A DNA stretch of 64,000 nucleotides from Melghirimyces algeriensis (GCF_900182565.1 NZ_FXTI01000007.1:100284-164283); one strand, 5' to 3'. Positions 54,096-62,929 are shown, numbered from the stretch's first letter. The notes: a model not told the origin generated them from the letters alone. Translations and numbers: made by a program.

Positions 54096-55367
54096 TCAAG
54101 AAGTTCTCGTTTTTTCCTGTTCAAGCACGGCGCTTCCTTCTTGACGATAACGTTTAACGTAATGCAAGGAAAAGAGGAAGGAACATACCAGTGGAATTCC
54201 ATGCATCAATCCAACTACAACCAATGGGCTAAACCATTCAAACAAAGGGGAACAAAGGATCATTCCCACCCCAAACCCAATCGTGTGAAAGGTGGACGCA
54301 ACACCAAAAATTCTTCCACGAACACGATCCGGCTCCTGTTGAAGACGCGAATTGAAGCAGATGGAGGAAACACCATCCGATAGACCTGCGATCAAAGCAA
54401 AAGGAAGAAGGGTGTACCAACTCTCTCCCCAAAACAGAAGGATAAAAAAGCCGGACATCAGAAACGTGGAAATACCAAAAGCAATTTCGCTCCACCGTTC
54501 CCGTTCCCCACGAAACCAGCGAGACATTCCCTTAGATCCCGCCAGATTCCCAACAGCCCATACTCCCCAGATCAAACCCATGTACAGCGAAGGATTGTCA
54601 GGATCCAACTCGGCTGAAAATATGGGCATCCCCACATTATGGGAGGCAGAACCAAAGGTATCGATGAGGCGAATAAACATTAACCCCAACAGCAGTGGCA
54701 GACCCCTCATATATTGGAACATCTCTTTCGCCTCATGCCAAAAACCTGCTTTCACTCCTGAAACAGGAGTTGACTCCTCCCCTTCTTTTGTGCGAATCGG
54801 CAGCCAAAAGAGATTCAAAGCGGATAGCAAATAGGTAATTGCATCAATGATAAAAACCACTTCATAGCCGAGAATATCCAATGTCACTCCGGCAGTAACC
54901 ACACCGATCACCATGGCAATAGATTGCCATGCAGTCAAAATAGCGTTGGCCCGTACCCGGTTTTCCGGACCAACAACAGTGGGAATGCTGGACTGCAGGG
55001 CTACATTAAACAGTTGACTGAACGCTCCGATCATAAAAGAGACGAAAAACAGCAAGGGTACTTTCCAGGAGGCCGGACTGACCACAAGCAGAATGAGGGC
55101 CGCACTGCGAATGGCGTCCGCTGTAATCATAAGGGTTTTCCGATTGAACCGGTCAGCCAATATTCCCGAAAAGTAACCGTTGATAAAACCACCCAACAGA
55201 CGGACAGCCATGAATAAACCCATCATCCAAGCGCTTCCGGTCAAAAAATACGCATACATATTGATGGCCACCATATTTAAAAAGTTACCGATATCAGATA
55301 TGCTTTTCCCCGCAGTCAACAGGTACAGATAAAAAAATGAGTTCTCCCTCTTGTCTACCTTTTTCAT
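54096..55367 (-). CDS. MFS transporter
   Basis: A 423-aa, twelve-helix major facilitator of the DHA3 (enterobactin/macrolide exporter-like) type: GKSISDIGNFLNMVAINMYAY at the start, SGILADRFNRKTLM as the loop 2-3 motif A, LQQEPDRVRGRIFGV later. ATG with GGGAGGGTCATTC. It lies 105 bp after the ATP-grasp gene on the same strand, which suggests export of that enzyme's product. A hairpin at 55432-55462 lies between them. Confidence 0.85.
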   Translation of the reverse strand: MKKVDKRENSFFYLYLLTAGKSISDIGNFLNMVAINMYAYFLTGSAWMMGLFMAVRLLGGFINGYFSGILADRFNRKTLMITADAIRSAALILLVVSPASWKVPLLFFVSFMIGAFSQLFNVALQSSIPTVVGPENRVRANAILTAWQSIAMVIGVVTAGVTLDILGYEVVFIIDAITYLLSALNLFWLPIRTKEGEESTPVSGVKAGFWHEAKEMFQYMRGLPLLLGLMFIRLIDTFGSASHNVGMPIFSAELDPDNPSLYMGLIWGVWAVGNLAGSKGMSRWFRGERERWSEIAFGISTFLMSGFFILLFWGESWYTLLPFALIAGLSDGVSSICFNSRLQQEPDRVRGRIFGVASTFHTIGFGVGMILCSPLFEWFSPLVVVGLMHGIPLVCSFLFSLHYVKRYRQEGSAVLEQEKTRTS

Positions 55368-55431
55368 GAATGACCCTCCCTTTATTCACTCCCACCATCT
55401 ACCTTGTTTAAGTCATGTACTCCCGACAGAC

Positions 55432-55462
55432 AGACCGCCTCACCATGGGGTTGAGGCGGTCT
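55432..55462. terminator. hairpin between the ATP-grasp and MFS genes
   Basis: AGACCGCCTCA and TTGAGGCGGTCT pair around CCATGGGG. No T-run follows on either strand, so it may be a partial terminator or an mRNA processing site that sets a ratio between the genes. Confidence 0.5.
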
Positions 55463-55472
55463 ATCTATCGAT

Positions 55473-56843
55473 TCAGTTATTGACACCGGCTTCTTCCGTT
55501 TCGCCAATTTGAAAGCGGACCGTCGCTTTTGCCTGTTCGTAGATTTCCCAAAGCTCCTCCTGTGAGCTTCCCCGAACCCAACACATGATGAGAAAGACTT
55601 CTTCATCCTCCCCTTGAATGATTGACCCTTCCGGAAAAAGAAGCGTGGAGGAAATCATCCCTGGAAGCCGCTCCAGCTCTTCCAACCCTTCCACCTTTTC
55701 CAAGCGCCCGGAATCGTATGGATACAGGGTAAACATGGCGTGGGGCTCCGATATGGAGGGGGGCGCCTCCTCTAGTCGGAATGTTCCGAGAGACAAGTCC
55801 AGCATCGCTTTCACCGGATCAAAGTTGATCATCGTTTTCAGGCTTTGTGTGACCATCATTCCTCCCACCCTGGGATTGATCTCCAGCAGTTGTGGACCGT
55901 TTTTCCCATACCGGAGTTCCACATGGCAAAGGGAATAATCTACACCTGTCGCCTGGACAACAGAGACTGCATAATCCTTCATCGCTTGAATCTCTCGCTC
56001 CGTAAAACGGACCGGAGGAACCATCAGTAGATGTTCATAAACAACCCGCTCTTGCTCAGTCACCAAAACCTTGTCATGAACCAGCAAAGGGATTGCCTTC
56101 CCATCAGCCACCACTACTTCGACACTGGCTTCCCGCCCATCGATATACCCTTCCACCAGCATCGAATTCATGGGAGAAAAATGAATCTGCTTCCCTTTTT
56201 TATCCGGATAGGTATGTTCACAGGCATACATATCCTGATACGTGGTATGCGGAAGTTTACGCAAAGCCATTCGGAATTTCTCCACAAGCTCTCTGTCATT
56301 TTGACACTTAAGAACAAGCTGGGACGCTGCTCCATTTAATGGTTTCAAGATGACCGGATATCCAATGCGATGAGCATGGGCAAGAAGACTTTCTTCATCC
56401 ACCGCCAATCCAAAATCCACCGTGGGCACACCCGCATGAACCAACGCATCCCTGGTCAAATATTTATTGTTGGTTCTAAACAATCCCTCTTCCGACTGGG
56501 ATGCGAGTCCCCTTTCTTCAGCCAAGCGAGCCACTTGCGCCCCCAGAATCCCGTCCCGATTAAATAAACCGGCTACTGTGGCAAATCCTTTGATATTCCA
56601 GGATGTTTCAAACGATTCCACATGGACACGAAGTGTTTCCAAATCCCAACGATCCGTTTCCACTACCCGATCAAACAACTCACGGCCATGCTCTTCACGA
56701 TAATCAGCCAATATCTTTTTTTCCTTATCTTGCAATGGCCGAAAGATCAGGAGGTTTCTGTATCCTCTGTCTATAGCCTGTTCGGCGACCTTTGTCAGTG
56801 TACGGAAGGCACCACTGTCCATAAAGAGAACGGCTTCCTTCAC
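55473..56843 (-). CDS. ATP-grasp carboxylate-amine ligase
   Basis: A 456-aa ATP-grasp enzyme. An N-terminal domain (1-105) precedes the ATP-binding part (YPVILKPLNGAASQLVLKC; MLVEGYIDGREASVEVVVADG) and the Mg-binding LLEINPRVGGMMV. The plan resembles L-amino-acid ligases such as BacD, which join two amino acids through an acyl phosphate. Its GTG overlaps the stop of the aminomutase-like gene (GTGA), so translation is coupled. The substrate cannot be read. Confidence 0.85.
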   Translation of the reverse strand: MKEAVLFMDSGAFRTLTKVAEQAIDRGYRNLLIFRPLQDKEKKILADYREEHGRELFDRVVETDRWDLETLRVHVESFETSWNIKGFATVAGLFNRDGILGAQVARLAEERGLASQSEEGLFRTNNKYLTRDALVHAGVPTVDFGLAVDEESLLAHAHRIGYPVILKPLNGAASQLVLKCQNDRELVEKFRMALRKLPHTTYQDMYACEHTYPDKKGKQIHFSPMNSMLVEGYIDGREASVEVVVADGKAIPLLVHDKVLVTEQERVVYEHLLMVPPVRFTEREIQAMKDYAVSVVQATGVDYSLCHVELRYGKNGPQLLEINPRVGGMMVTQSLKTMINFDPVKAMLDLSLGTFRLEEAPPSISEPHAMFTLYPYDSGRLEKVEGLEELERLPGMISSTLLFPEGSIIQGEDEEVFLIMCWVRGSSQEELWEIYEQAKATVRFQIGETEEAGVNN

Positions 56844-57973
56844 CTCAAAACCTCCTCTTCGTCATGACCATCCAAATAATGGGATACAATATACCCATTT
56901 TCGTCCACATCATGTAATGGAGGCAACTTCTCACTATCCGAAAACTTCAGATAATCCGCTGCTTTGTAGGGGGTTGTCGCTCGGATAAAACGTTCTCCAT
57001 CGATCTCTACATAGTCTAACGGGTGATTGGGGCCGATTCGATGTTTGCCCACAGGAGTGACATAAACATATTGGAACGCTGTCGTTCCGGAATAGGCCGC
57101 CAGATCTTGAATGATCTGGATTCCTTTCTGAACGCTGGTCCGAAAGTGCTTGGCTCCCACCACAGGCATACAATGAAACAAATAATAGGGCACGATCCCC
57201 GTACTGAGGAATGCTTCCGCCAATTCCCGAATCGCCTGAGCGTTATCATTCACACCTTTAAGAAGGACCACCTGTCCCCGAACGGAAACCCCTCTCCGGA
57301 TAAAACGCTGATACGCCTGAACCACCTGGGGTGTCAACTCATCCACATGATTGATGGACAATCCGATGGAGATATTTTTGGACAGATGGGGCTGTCCCTC
57401 ATCAATCCGTTTATAACGGGCGATCATATCCGCAAGCTCTTCCGTCACAGTCTCCGGTGAAAAAAGAATATTGCGGGTTCCAATGCGAATGTTTCGAATA
57501 TGAGGAATCGGAAATACTCGATCCAACACTTTTTCCAACAGCGGTGCATCTACGAAAGGGTCCCCACCGGTAATAAGAACTGTTCGAATCCGGTCATCAC
57601 TTTCAATAAAACGGATGGCTTGGTCAATATTTTCATCAGACATTCGTTTTGCCTCTCCGGCCAGAGTCCGAGACTTTTTAAAGCAGTAGCGGCAATAGGC
57701 TGAACATTCAAAATACGGAGTCAAAACAGCTCTGTCTTCGTATACTCGTTCCAACCCGTAGATTCCTTGGTTGTTCTTCCCTTCCTCAAAGGGCTTATCC
57801 GTCCCGAAGTTCAGTGATTCAAAGGGGCTGGGCATAAATTGTTTTGCCACGGCATCCGAGCGCTTTACAAGGCGGGTCAACGATGGACTGATTTTGGTAC
57901 GGTACTTCCCGATCACTTCCCGAACCATTTCACGTTCTGTCTTGCCAGTAGGACGATCAGACACACTGCTCAT
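56840..57973 (-). CDS. KamA family radical SAM aminomutase-like protein
   Basis: A 377-aa radical SAM protein of the lysine 2,3-aminomutase (KamA) family. Cluster Cys90, Cys94 and Cys97 are in ECSAYCRYCFKKSR; LITGGDPF (133-140) and GLSINHVDELT follow. In lysine aminomutase a PGGGGK motif holds the PLP lysine; here the same place reads TPVGK (Lys310) HRIGPN. So PLP use is likely, but the substrate may differ from lysine. ATG with AAAGGGGACTATTTCA. It heads the unit with the ATP-grasp ligase, and probably the MFS gene. Confidence 0.88.
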   Translation of the reverse strand: MSSVSDRPTGKTEREMVREVIGKYRTKISPSLTRLVKRSDAVAKQFMPSPFESLNFGTDKPFEEGKNNQGIYGLERVYEDRAVLTPYFECSAYCRYCFKKSRTLAGEAKRMSDENIDQAIRFIESDDRIRTVLITGGDPFVDAPLLEKVLDRVFPIPHIRNIRIGTRNILFSPETVTEELADMIARYKRIDEGQPHLSKNISIGLSINHVDELTPQVVQAYQRFIRRGVSVRGQVVLLKGVNDNAQAIRELAEAFLSTGIVPYYLFHCMPVVGAKHFRTSVQKGIQIIQDLAAYSGTTAFQYVYVTPVGKHRIGPNHPLDYVEIDGERFIRATTPYKAADYLKFSDSEKLPPLHDVDENGYIVSHYLDGHDEEEVLR

Positions 57974-58251
57974 TGAAATAGTCCCCTTTCTTAGAGAAAA
58001 ATGATTTAGAGCTTCGGGGGGATTGCAATCTTATTTGATGATCAATGCTTGTCCCTGATATAATCAAAGTTTCATATGTATAAAAAATAATTACTTATTA
58101 AGTATTACTTTCTTTTCATAATACTGTATGCCTGTTCGTTATTCAATATTTTTATAACAAAGAAAATTATTGTTTTTTAAAAAACATCAATCGGATACTC
58201 GCTTCCAAATATATCAAACTGTACAAAGCTCTCATTCATTATGTTATACTG

Positions 58252-58262
58252 TGACCAGGTCA
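58252..58262. promoter_or_regulatory. palindrome at the desaturase promoter
   Basis: TGACCAGGTCA, a perfect 11-bp palindrome immediately after TTATACT (58244-58250), a plausible -10. It may be an operator. The rest of the AT-rich 323-bp gap 57974-58296 shows only an AT-rich inverted repeat (AATTACTTATTAAGTATT). Confidence 0.4.
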
Positions 58263-58296
58263 TAATTTACATTATTTTCAGACGGGTGGGGAACAT

Positions 58297-59202
58297 GTGT
58301 TAACAAATGACTTGGATTTTCGTTTAGAACCACGTTTAAAAGCATTATATGATCAACATAAAGAGCGGGCCGATAAGATCGACTGGAGTTATCATGCATT
58401 TTTACCATGGGATAAAGGAATGGATTTCAAGCGCGTTCCTTGGGACCCCAGCCAAATCACTTTGCCTTCCGGAATCATCACCGCCGTTGAAACAGCACTG
58501 CTAACGGAGGTCAACTTACCTTGGTTTACCACCTATCTTTCCGAAACATTTAGGGGATCGTTGTCCGTGATCACAGATTTCATCCATACATGGACAGCGG
58601 AAGAGGACCAACATTCCAATCTATTGGAAACGTATCTGCTACTGACCCGCAATGTTAACCCGGATCGATTGCACCAATTGAGAAAACAAGTGCTCGAAGG
58701 TGGATTTGTCCCTGATTTCCATACCCCGATTGAAGCAATGGCGTATACCACATTACAGGAACTTGCGACGATGGTATTCTATAACAATGTAGCAAAAACT
58801 GTGGGAAAACATGACCGTGACCTGGCTACTTTGCTACGCCGTCTGGCCAAAGATGAAACGCTTCACTATGCCTTTTACAGAGACGTTATTCGTACTCACC
58901 TTGAGCTGGAACCCAATTATTGCTACCATATTGCCAATGTAATAATGAATTTTAAAATGCCCGGTGCTGTCATGCCGGATTTTGAAGACCGAATGGGTAT
59001 TATATCGAAGGAAGCCAATTATGGACCCCTTCAGTACTTTGACCAGGTTTTGGATGTTGTCGTAAAATACTGGGGAATCCATGATTTACGACCCATCGCA
59101 CCAATGGCAGAAAAGGCGAGAATCCAAATATTGGAGTACCATGCCAAACTAAAACGCATTCGGGATCGTTATCAGCGAAATCACGCCCAAGGTAAAAGCT
59201 GA
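58297..59202 (+). CDS. soluble acyl-ACP desaturase (di-iron)
   Basis: A 301-aa ferritin-like di-iron protein of the acyl-ACP desaturase family. All expected ligands are present: Glu71, Glu103-x2-His106 (EEDQH), Glu155 and Glu187-x2-His190 (DETLH), spaced like plant stearoyl-ACP and mycobacterial DesA enzymes. It would put a double bond into acyl-ACP. Starts at GTG 58297 with GGGTGGGGAACAT. Divergent from the aminomutase-like gene. Confidence 0.85.
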   Translation: MLTNDLDFRLEPRLKALYDQHKERADKIDWSYHAFLPWDKGMDFKRVPWDPSQITLPSGIITAVETALLTEVNLPWFTTYLSETFRGSLSVITDFIHTWTAEEDQHSNLLETYLLLTRNVNPDRLHQLRKQVLEGGFVPDFHTPIEAMAYTTLQELATMVFYNNVAKTVGKHDRDLATLLRRLAKDETLHYAFYRDVIRTHLELEPNYCYHIANVIMNFKMPGAVMPDFEDRMGIISKEANYGPLQYFDQVLDVVVKYWGIHDLRPIAPMAEKARIQILEYHAKLKRIRDRYQRNHAQGKS

Positions 59203-59231
59203 ATCCTTACATCCATGCACTCTTCCGCACG

Positions 59232-59252
59232 AAGCCCGCTAACAGCGGGCTT
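59232..59252 (+). terminator. terminator of the desaturase gene
   Basis: AAGCCCGCT and AGCGGGCTT pair around AAC; TT and ATCC follow. Confidence 0.75.
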
Positions 59253-59276
59253 TTATCCTATTCATTCTCTTTTTAG

Positions 59277-59690
59277 TTATTTATTATTAATTACGATCGA
59301 TAGTTTATAATTAACATATTTGTTTAACTGGGTTAGGAAATGATCCAGTACTTCATTGGATGGAAACTTACACTCCAGAAGATAGCAACCTTCACCGCTA
59401 ATTTTATAGTTATTGATAATATACTCCGATTGATTTCCCAAAAACGACAAATAGGGCTGATGTTGAATATGTTTTGTATATATATTGATAAATGAATGAA
59501 CAGGATAGCCTATTTTTCTTTCATTTAACTGGATTGTATACCCTTCAATAATCCCCTCTTCTTCCAACTTGATGACTCTGGATGAAGCCGCCTGTCCTGT
59601 CAAATGGACTTTCTCTCCCAATTCTTTCATGGTTATACGAGCATTTTTTGATAATTCTTCCAGTATTTTTTTGTCTGTAGCATCCAGCAT
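59277..59690 (-). CDS. Lrp/AsnC family regulator
   Basis: A 137-aa regulator: DNA-binding HTH (LDATDKKILEELSKNARITM; LTGQAASSRVIKLEEEGII) and a C-terminal RAM-like ligand domain. It is AT-rich. It lacks an obvious target other than itself and the divergent hydrolase gene at 59810. ATG at 59690 with AGGAGTTGTCGCA. The ligand is probably an amino acid, by family. Confidence 0.88.
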   Translation of the reverse strand: MLDATDKKILEELSKNARITMKELGEKVHLTGQAASSRVIKLEEEGIIEGYTIQLNERKIGYPVHSFINIYTKHIQHQPYLSFLGNQSEYIINNYKISGEGCYLLECKFPSNEVLDHFLTQLNKYVNYKLSIVINNK

Positions 59691-59809
59691 TGCGACAACT
59701 CCTTTCACATTTCAAGGAAAATCCCACAAGCACTTGATTTCATCTATGTCAGCCGATATTGCTTATACTCTATACTATGAGTGAATCGTACACAAGGGAG
59801 GAACCCGCA

Positions 59810-60568
59810 ATGAAGATTCAACTCATACGAAATGCAACATTGGTTTTGCAATATGCAGGCAGGAAGTTTTTAATTGATCCCTTCTTAGCGGAAAAAGGAT
59901 CCATACCACCATTCCCCAATACACCCAATCAAGATCAATCAAACCCATTAGTCAGCTTACCTTCTTCAATCGAAGAAATCATCGATGTTGATGCGGTAAT
60001 TGTTACGCATTTACATCCAGATCATTTTGACGAGGTTGCCAAAGAGGTTCTACCGAAAGATATAAAAATCTTCGCACAAAATGAACACGATGTGGAAGCC
60101 ATCAAAAAGGACGGGTTTTATAACGCAGAATCCTTACACCCTGCTGCCTATATGGGAGAGATCCGACTTACCCGAACCAATGGGCAACATGGAATAGGCG
60201 AAATCACCAAGTTTACTGGAGAAGTATCCGGTGTGGTATTTCATCATCCGGATGAACAGACTCTATATGTGGCAGGAGATACCGTATGGTGCGGTGATGT
60301 TGAGGAAGCCATCCACACACATCACCCGGATGTCATTATTGTGAATGGAGGCGCAGCGCAGTTTCTGGAAGGGGGCCCGATTATCATGACGAAAGAAGAC
60401 ATTTATAAAACCCATCAGGCAGCCCCCCAAGCCACGATGATTGTTTGCCATATGGAAGCTTTGAACCACTGTCTGTTAACACGAGAAGAATTAAATCGCT
60501 TCATCGATGAAAACGGGATTTCCAACCATATTTTCGTCCCATCTGATGGTGAAACCTATACACTTTAA
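59810..60568 (+). CDS. metallo-beta-lactamase-fold hydrolase (UlaG-like)
   Basis: A 252-aa MBL-fold protein with the metal motif THLHPDHFD, Asp in VAGDTVW and a late His (VCHMEALNHC). It begins KIQLIRNATLVLQYAGRKFL (short beta-strands). Substrate unknown. ATG at 59810 with GGGAGGAACCCGCA. Divergent from the Lrp gene, which may regulate it. Confidence 0.85.
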   Translation: MKIQLIRNATLVLQYAGRKFLIDPFLAEKGSIPPFPNTPNQDQSNPLVSLPSSIEEIIDVDAVIVTHLHPDHFDEVAKEVLPKDIKIFAQNEHDVEAIKKDGFYNAESLHPAAYMGEIRLTRTNGQHGIGEITKFTGEVSGVVFHHPDEQTLYVAGDTVWCGDVEEAIHTHHPDVIIVNGGAAQFLEGGPIIMTKEDIYKTHQAAPQATMIVCHMEALNHCLLTREELNRFIDENGISNHIFVPSDGETYTL

Positions 60569-60573
60569 AGGAA

Positions 60574-60614
60574 CAACACCCACAAAAGTGATCAAGGCTT
60601 TTTGTGGGTGCTGT
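60574..60614. terminator. terminator between the hydrolase and Crp genes
   Basis: ACACCCACAAAA and TTTTTGTGGGTG pair around about 11 bases; ATTTTTATTTC follows on the plus side. The crp-type gene ends 5 bp further. Confidence 0.8.
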
Positions 60615-60618
60615 ATTT

Positions 60619-61308
60619 TTATTTCTCATTCATCATGGATTCCATCTTCTTTCGATGAATTCGTAAATCCCGCTTGTTTCTCTCTTTCGAGATTACACCC
60701 TGTCGCGTCAATTCCGAAAGCGTCGCGCTGACCGTCTCCCTTGTCGCCCCGATCATCGCCGCCAGATCCTGATGACTCAACCGTAGATCCAGTTCCCAAT
60801 ACGCTCCCTTTTGATTTCCGAAATGATGAACCAGCTTGGAAAGAAGATACAACAGACGCTTTTGGACACTGCCATATGCCAGGTTCTCCAACATTTCCTC
60901 CGCTTCCCGCAACCGTTCGGTCAATATGCCGATCAATTTAATGGCCAACTGGGGCCGTTCTTTCATAAATTCCTCAAAGTCCTTTTTGTTCAACACACAT
61001 AAAAGGGTTTCTTCCATCGCCTCCACATAGGTATCCCGCGTTCCTGTGGAGAACGTCTCCACTTCCCCGAAAATGTTTCCATCTCCGAGAATCCCCAAGG
61101 TAAATTCTTTTCCTTCGCGGTTGAGTTTGTATAATCGCACTTTCCCTTTTTTCAGTAAGTACAGAGCAGGTGGAGCCTCTCCAGGGGAAGAAATGATCGT
61201 GCCCTTGGGGATTTTGGACATGGGAGCCATTCGCTCGATCTCTTTCAGATCTTCCAATGGAAGCTCTTCCATCAAGTTGATCTGAGACAGGTACCACAAT
61301 TTATTCAT
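60619..61308 (-). CDS. Crp/Fnr family regulator
   Basis: A 229-aa regulator: cyclic-nucleotide-type barrel (SKIPKGTIISSPGEAPPALY; GNIFGEVETFS), dimer helix, and an HTH (LSHQDLAAMIGATRETVSATL) near residues 165-190. It has no Fnr-type N-terminal Cys cluster, so it is not an oxygen-sensing Fnr. ATG at 61308 overlaps the stop of the glutaredoxin-like gene by 8 bp, with GGAAGG upstream. Two Crp-type boxes lie before that gene. Confidence 0.9.
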   Translation of the reverse strand: MNKLWYLSQINLMEELPLEDLKEIERMAPMSKIPKGTIISSPGEAPPALYLLKKGKVRLYKLNREGKEFTLGILGDGNIFGEVETFSTGTRDTYVEAMEETLLCVLNKKDFEEFMKERPQLAIKLIGILTERLREAEEMLENLAYGSVQKRLLYLLSKLVHHFGNQKGAYWELDLRLSHQDLAAMIGATRETVSATLSELTRQGVISKERNKRDLRIHRKKMESMMNEK

Positions 61309-61546
61309 CCTTCTCAACCTTCCGGTTATACACTTGTTGAAAATGCTTTGGATCAAACCCACGCAAAACTTCATTCCCAACCAGAATCATCGGACTGACC
61401 ATCACGGGGGAATCCATCGCTTTACGGATCCCCGATTTCTCCACTTCCGACCAGAGAATTTCTTCATATGGAATTTGATGGCGTTGAAAATAGATTTTTG
61501 CACGGCGTCCCCCTGGACAGCCCGGATGAGTCAACAGTTTAATCAA
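61301..61546 (-). CDS. glutaredoxin-like protein with CPGG motif
   Basis: An 81-aa thioredoxin-fold protein: KLLTHPGCPGGRRAKIYFQ with a single Cys10 where dithiol glutaredoxins have CPxC; MVSPMILVG keeps the cis-Pro. It could be a monothiol redox partner or an arsenate-reductase-like fold. It overlaps the Crp gene by 8 bp, so the two are made together and the protein may serve as redox input or target. ATG at 61546. Confidence 0.75.
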   Translation of the reverse strand: MIKLLTHPGCPGGRRAKIYFQRHQIPYEEILWSEVEKSGIRKAMDSPVMVSPMILVGNEVLRGFDPKHFQQVYNRKVEKDE

Positions 61547-61611
61547 GGTATCCTACCCCTTTCCTTACGGGTCTTTATTCATGATTTTATCTTATGACTG
61601 CCGAAAAACGC

Positions 61612-61627
61612 TGTAAGGAATGTTACA
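61612..61627. promoter_or_regulatory. Crp-type box 1
   Basis: TGTAAGGAATGTTACA, a TGTAA-N6-TTACA palindrome between the divergent glutaredoxin-like/crp unit and the membrane gene. Confidence 0.65.
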
Positions 61628-61644
61628 ACCTCCTCTCTCATGAT

Positions 61645-61660
61645 TGTAAGGAAGATTACA
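61645..61660. promoter_or_regulatory. Crp-type box 2
   Basis: TGTAAGGAAGATTACA, same arms and partly the same spacer as box 1, centred 33 bp away (about three helical turns). Confidence 0.65.
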
Positions 61661-61718
61661 GATACCATTATCCGAAGGTGTTTTAATCATGTTAACTCTA
61701 CATGGAGGTGGATAGGAA

Positions 61719-62123
61719 ATGACGCGTCATTTCAATTGGAAAGCGGGCATCCTTGGAAGTCTGAGCGGCGGTTTGGTGTTTGGAATCATGATGGCCATGA
61801 TGGGGATGCTCCCGATGGTCGCTGGATTGGTCGGTAGTCAATCATCATTGGTAGGTTTTGCGGTTCACATCATCATCAGTTTCATTTTTGGACTCACCTT
61901 TACCGTATTTGTGAGCTTCTTCAAAGGCTCCGCACTGATTCCAGGTTTGATTTTCGGATTCGTTCTCTGGGTATTGTTCCCCTTTATTTTCATGCCGATG
62001 ATGATGGGAATGCCTCCCTTCCCGATCAATATGTCCAGCATGATGAGTCTCATGGGGCATCTGATTTACGGAGGAATGACCGGCGCAGTTTATGGTGCCA
62101 TCCAAAAACGAACAGCCAGTTGA
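61719..62123 (+). CDS. four-helix membrane protein
   Basis: A 134-aa membrane protein of unknown function. Hydrophobic segments are at about 10-35, 43-68, 72-95 and 108-128. It is Met-rich (MMAMMGMLPM; FMPMMMGMPPF). GGAGGTGGATAGGAA precedes the ATG. It faces the glutaredoxin-like/crp unit across two Crp-type boxes and is thus the best candidate target of that regulator. A strong terminator follows. Confidence 0.75.
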   Translation: MTRHFNWKAGILGSLSGGLVFGIMMAMMGMLPMVAGLVGSQSSLVGFAVHIIISFIFGLTFTVFVSFFKGSALIPGLIFGFVLWVLFPFIFMPMMMGMPPFPINMSSMMSLMGHLIYGGMTGAVYGAIQKRTAS

Positions 62124-62139
62124 GTAAAAACAGACAAAC

Positions 62140-62174
62140 GAGAAGAAAGACACTCAATGAGTGTCTTTCTTCTC
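62140..62174 (+). terminator. terminator of the four-helix protein gene
   Basis: GAGAAGAAAGACACTCA and TGAGTGTCTTTCTTCTC are perfect 17-bp arms with a one-base centre. Confidence 0.8.
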
Positions 62175-62259
62175 ATCCCCCTAGGGCCCATCCTTATAGG
62201 AATTCTTGGAAGGGTGACTGCCAAATTTATGGTATAGCCCTTTCAACCACCCCATCGAT

Positions 62260-62781
62260 TTAACAGGTTTGTCCGTCTCCCGCTTCAAACAGATAAAATA
62301 GATAATCCGTCGGTACCCCGCTATGACCGGATTGGCGGAGCATCGCAGCGATGTTTCCACGGTGGTATGTACCGTGGTTGACGACATGCTGCACTAAATC
62401 CAACAGGTTGGTCTTCAACTTCCCATAACGTGGGTGTTCGATGGACAGTGGTTCATTCCAATTCGGTTGCTGTCGCAAAAAGGTCCGGTACCGTTCGGAC
62501 AAATGTAAAAACAGGTTTTCCATATCTTCGATCCGTTTTCCTTCGACCTCATTCTCTGCTTGATCTATGATCATCATCACCTGGTTGAAGCTGTCACCGG
62601 ACATCACACTTAACCAAAGGCTGTCGACAACATAGATATGGGCGAGTGCTTGGGAGATGGAAGGAAAAACACTTGGCATCTTTTGTTTGTAAAGCTCTGG
62701 CGGAAGTTCCTTTAAGTGATGGAGTAACCTCTTGTTCGACCATGCGTGATATTCATATAATTTCAACCCATGAAGTTCCAC
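62260..62781 (-). CDS. DinB family protein
   Basis: A 173-aa DinB-fold protein with LYEYHAWSNKRLLHHL at the start and His residues in LAHIYVVD and HVVNHGTYHRGNIAAML for the metal site. Members may act as metal-dependent transferases; no substrate evident. GTG at 62781 with AAAGGAAGAATCAA; the longer frame adds hydrophobic residues without a site. Confidence 0.85.
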   Translation of the reverse strand: MELHGLKLYEYHAWSNKRLLHHLKELPPELYKQKMPSVFPSISQALAHIYVVDSLWLSVMSGDSFNQVMMIIDQAENEVEGKRIEDMENLFLHLSERYRTFLRQQPNWNEPLSIEHPRYGKLKTNLLDLVQHVVNHGTYHRGNIAAMLRQSGHSGVPTDYLFYLFEAGDGQTC

Positions 62782-62929
62782 TTGATTCTTCCTTTCCGTG
62801 ATTTTTGCTAATAAGATCATCCAAACGAAGTACACTCCTAGGAAAGAACAACTGAAAACGCCTTATTTGAGACCTAATCATGGAGGTGTGAATGAGGGAC
62901 ACGAAAGGTTCAACAACGATTCGCCTTTC

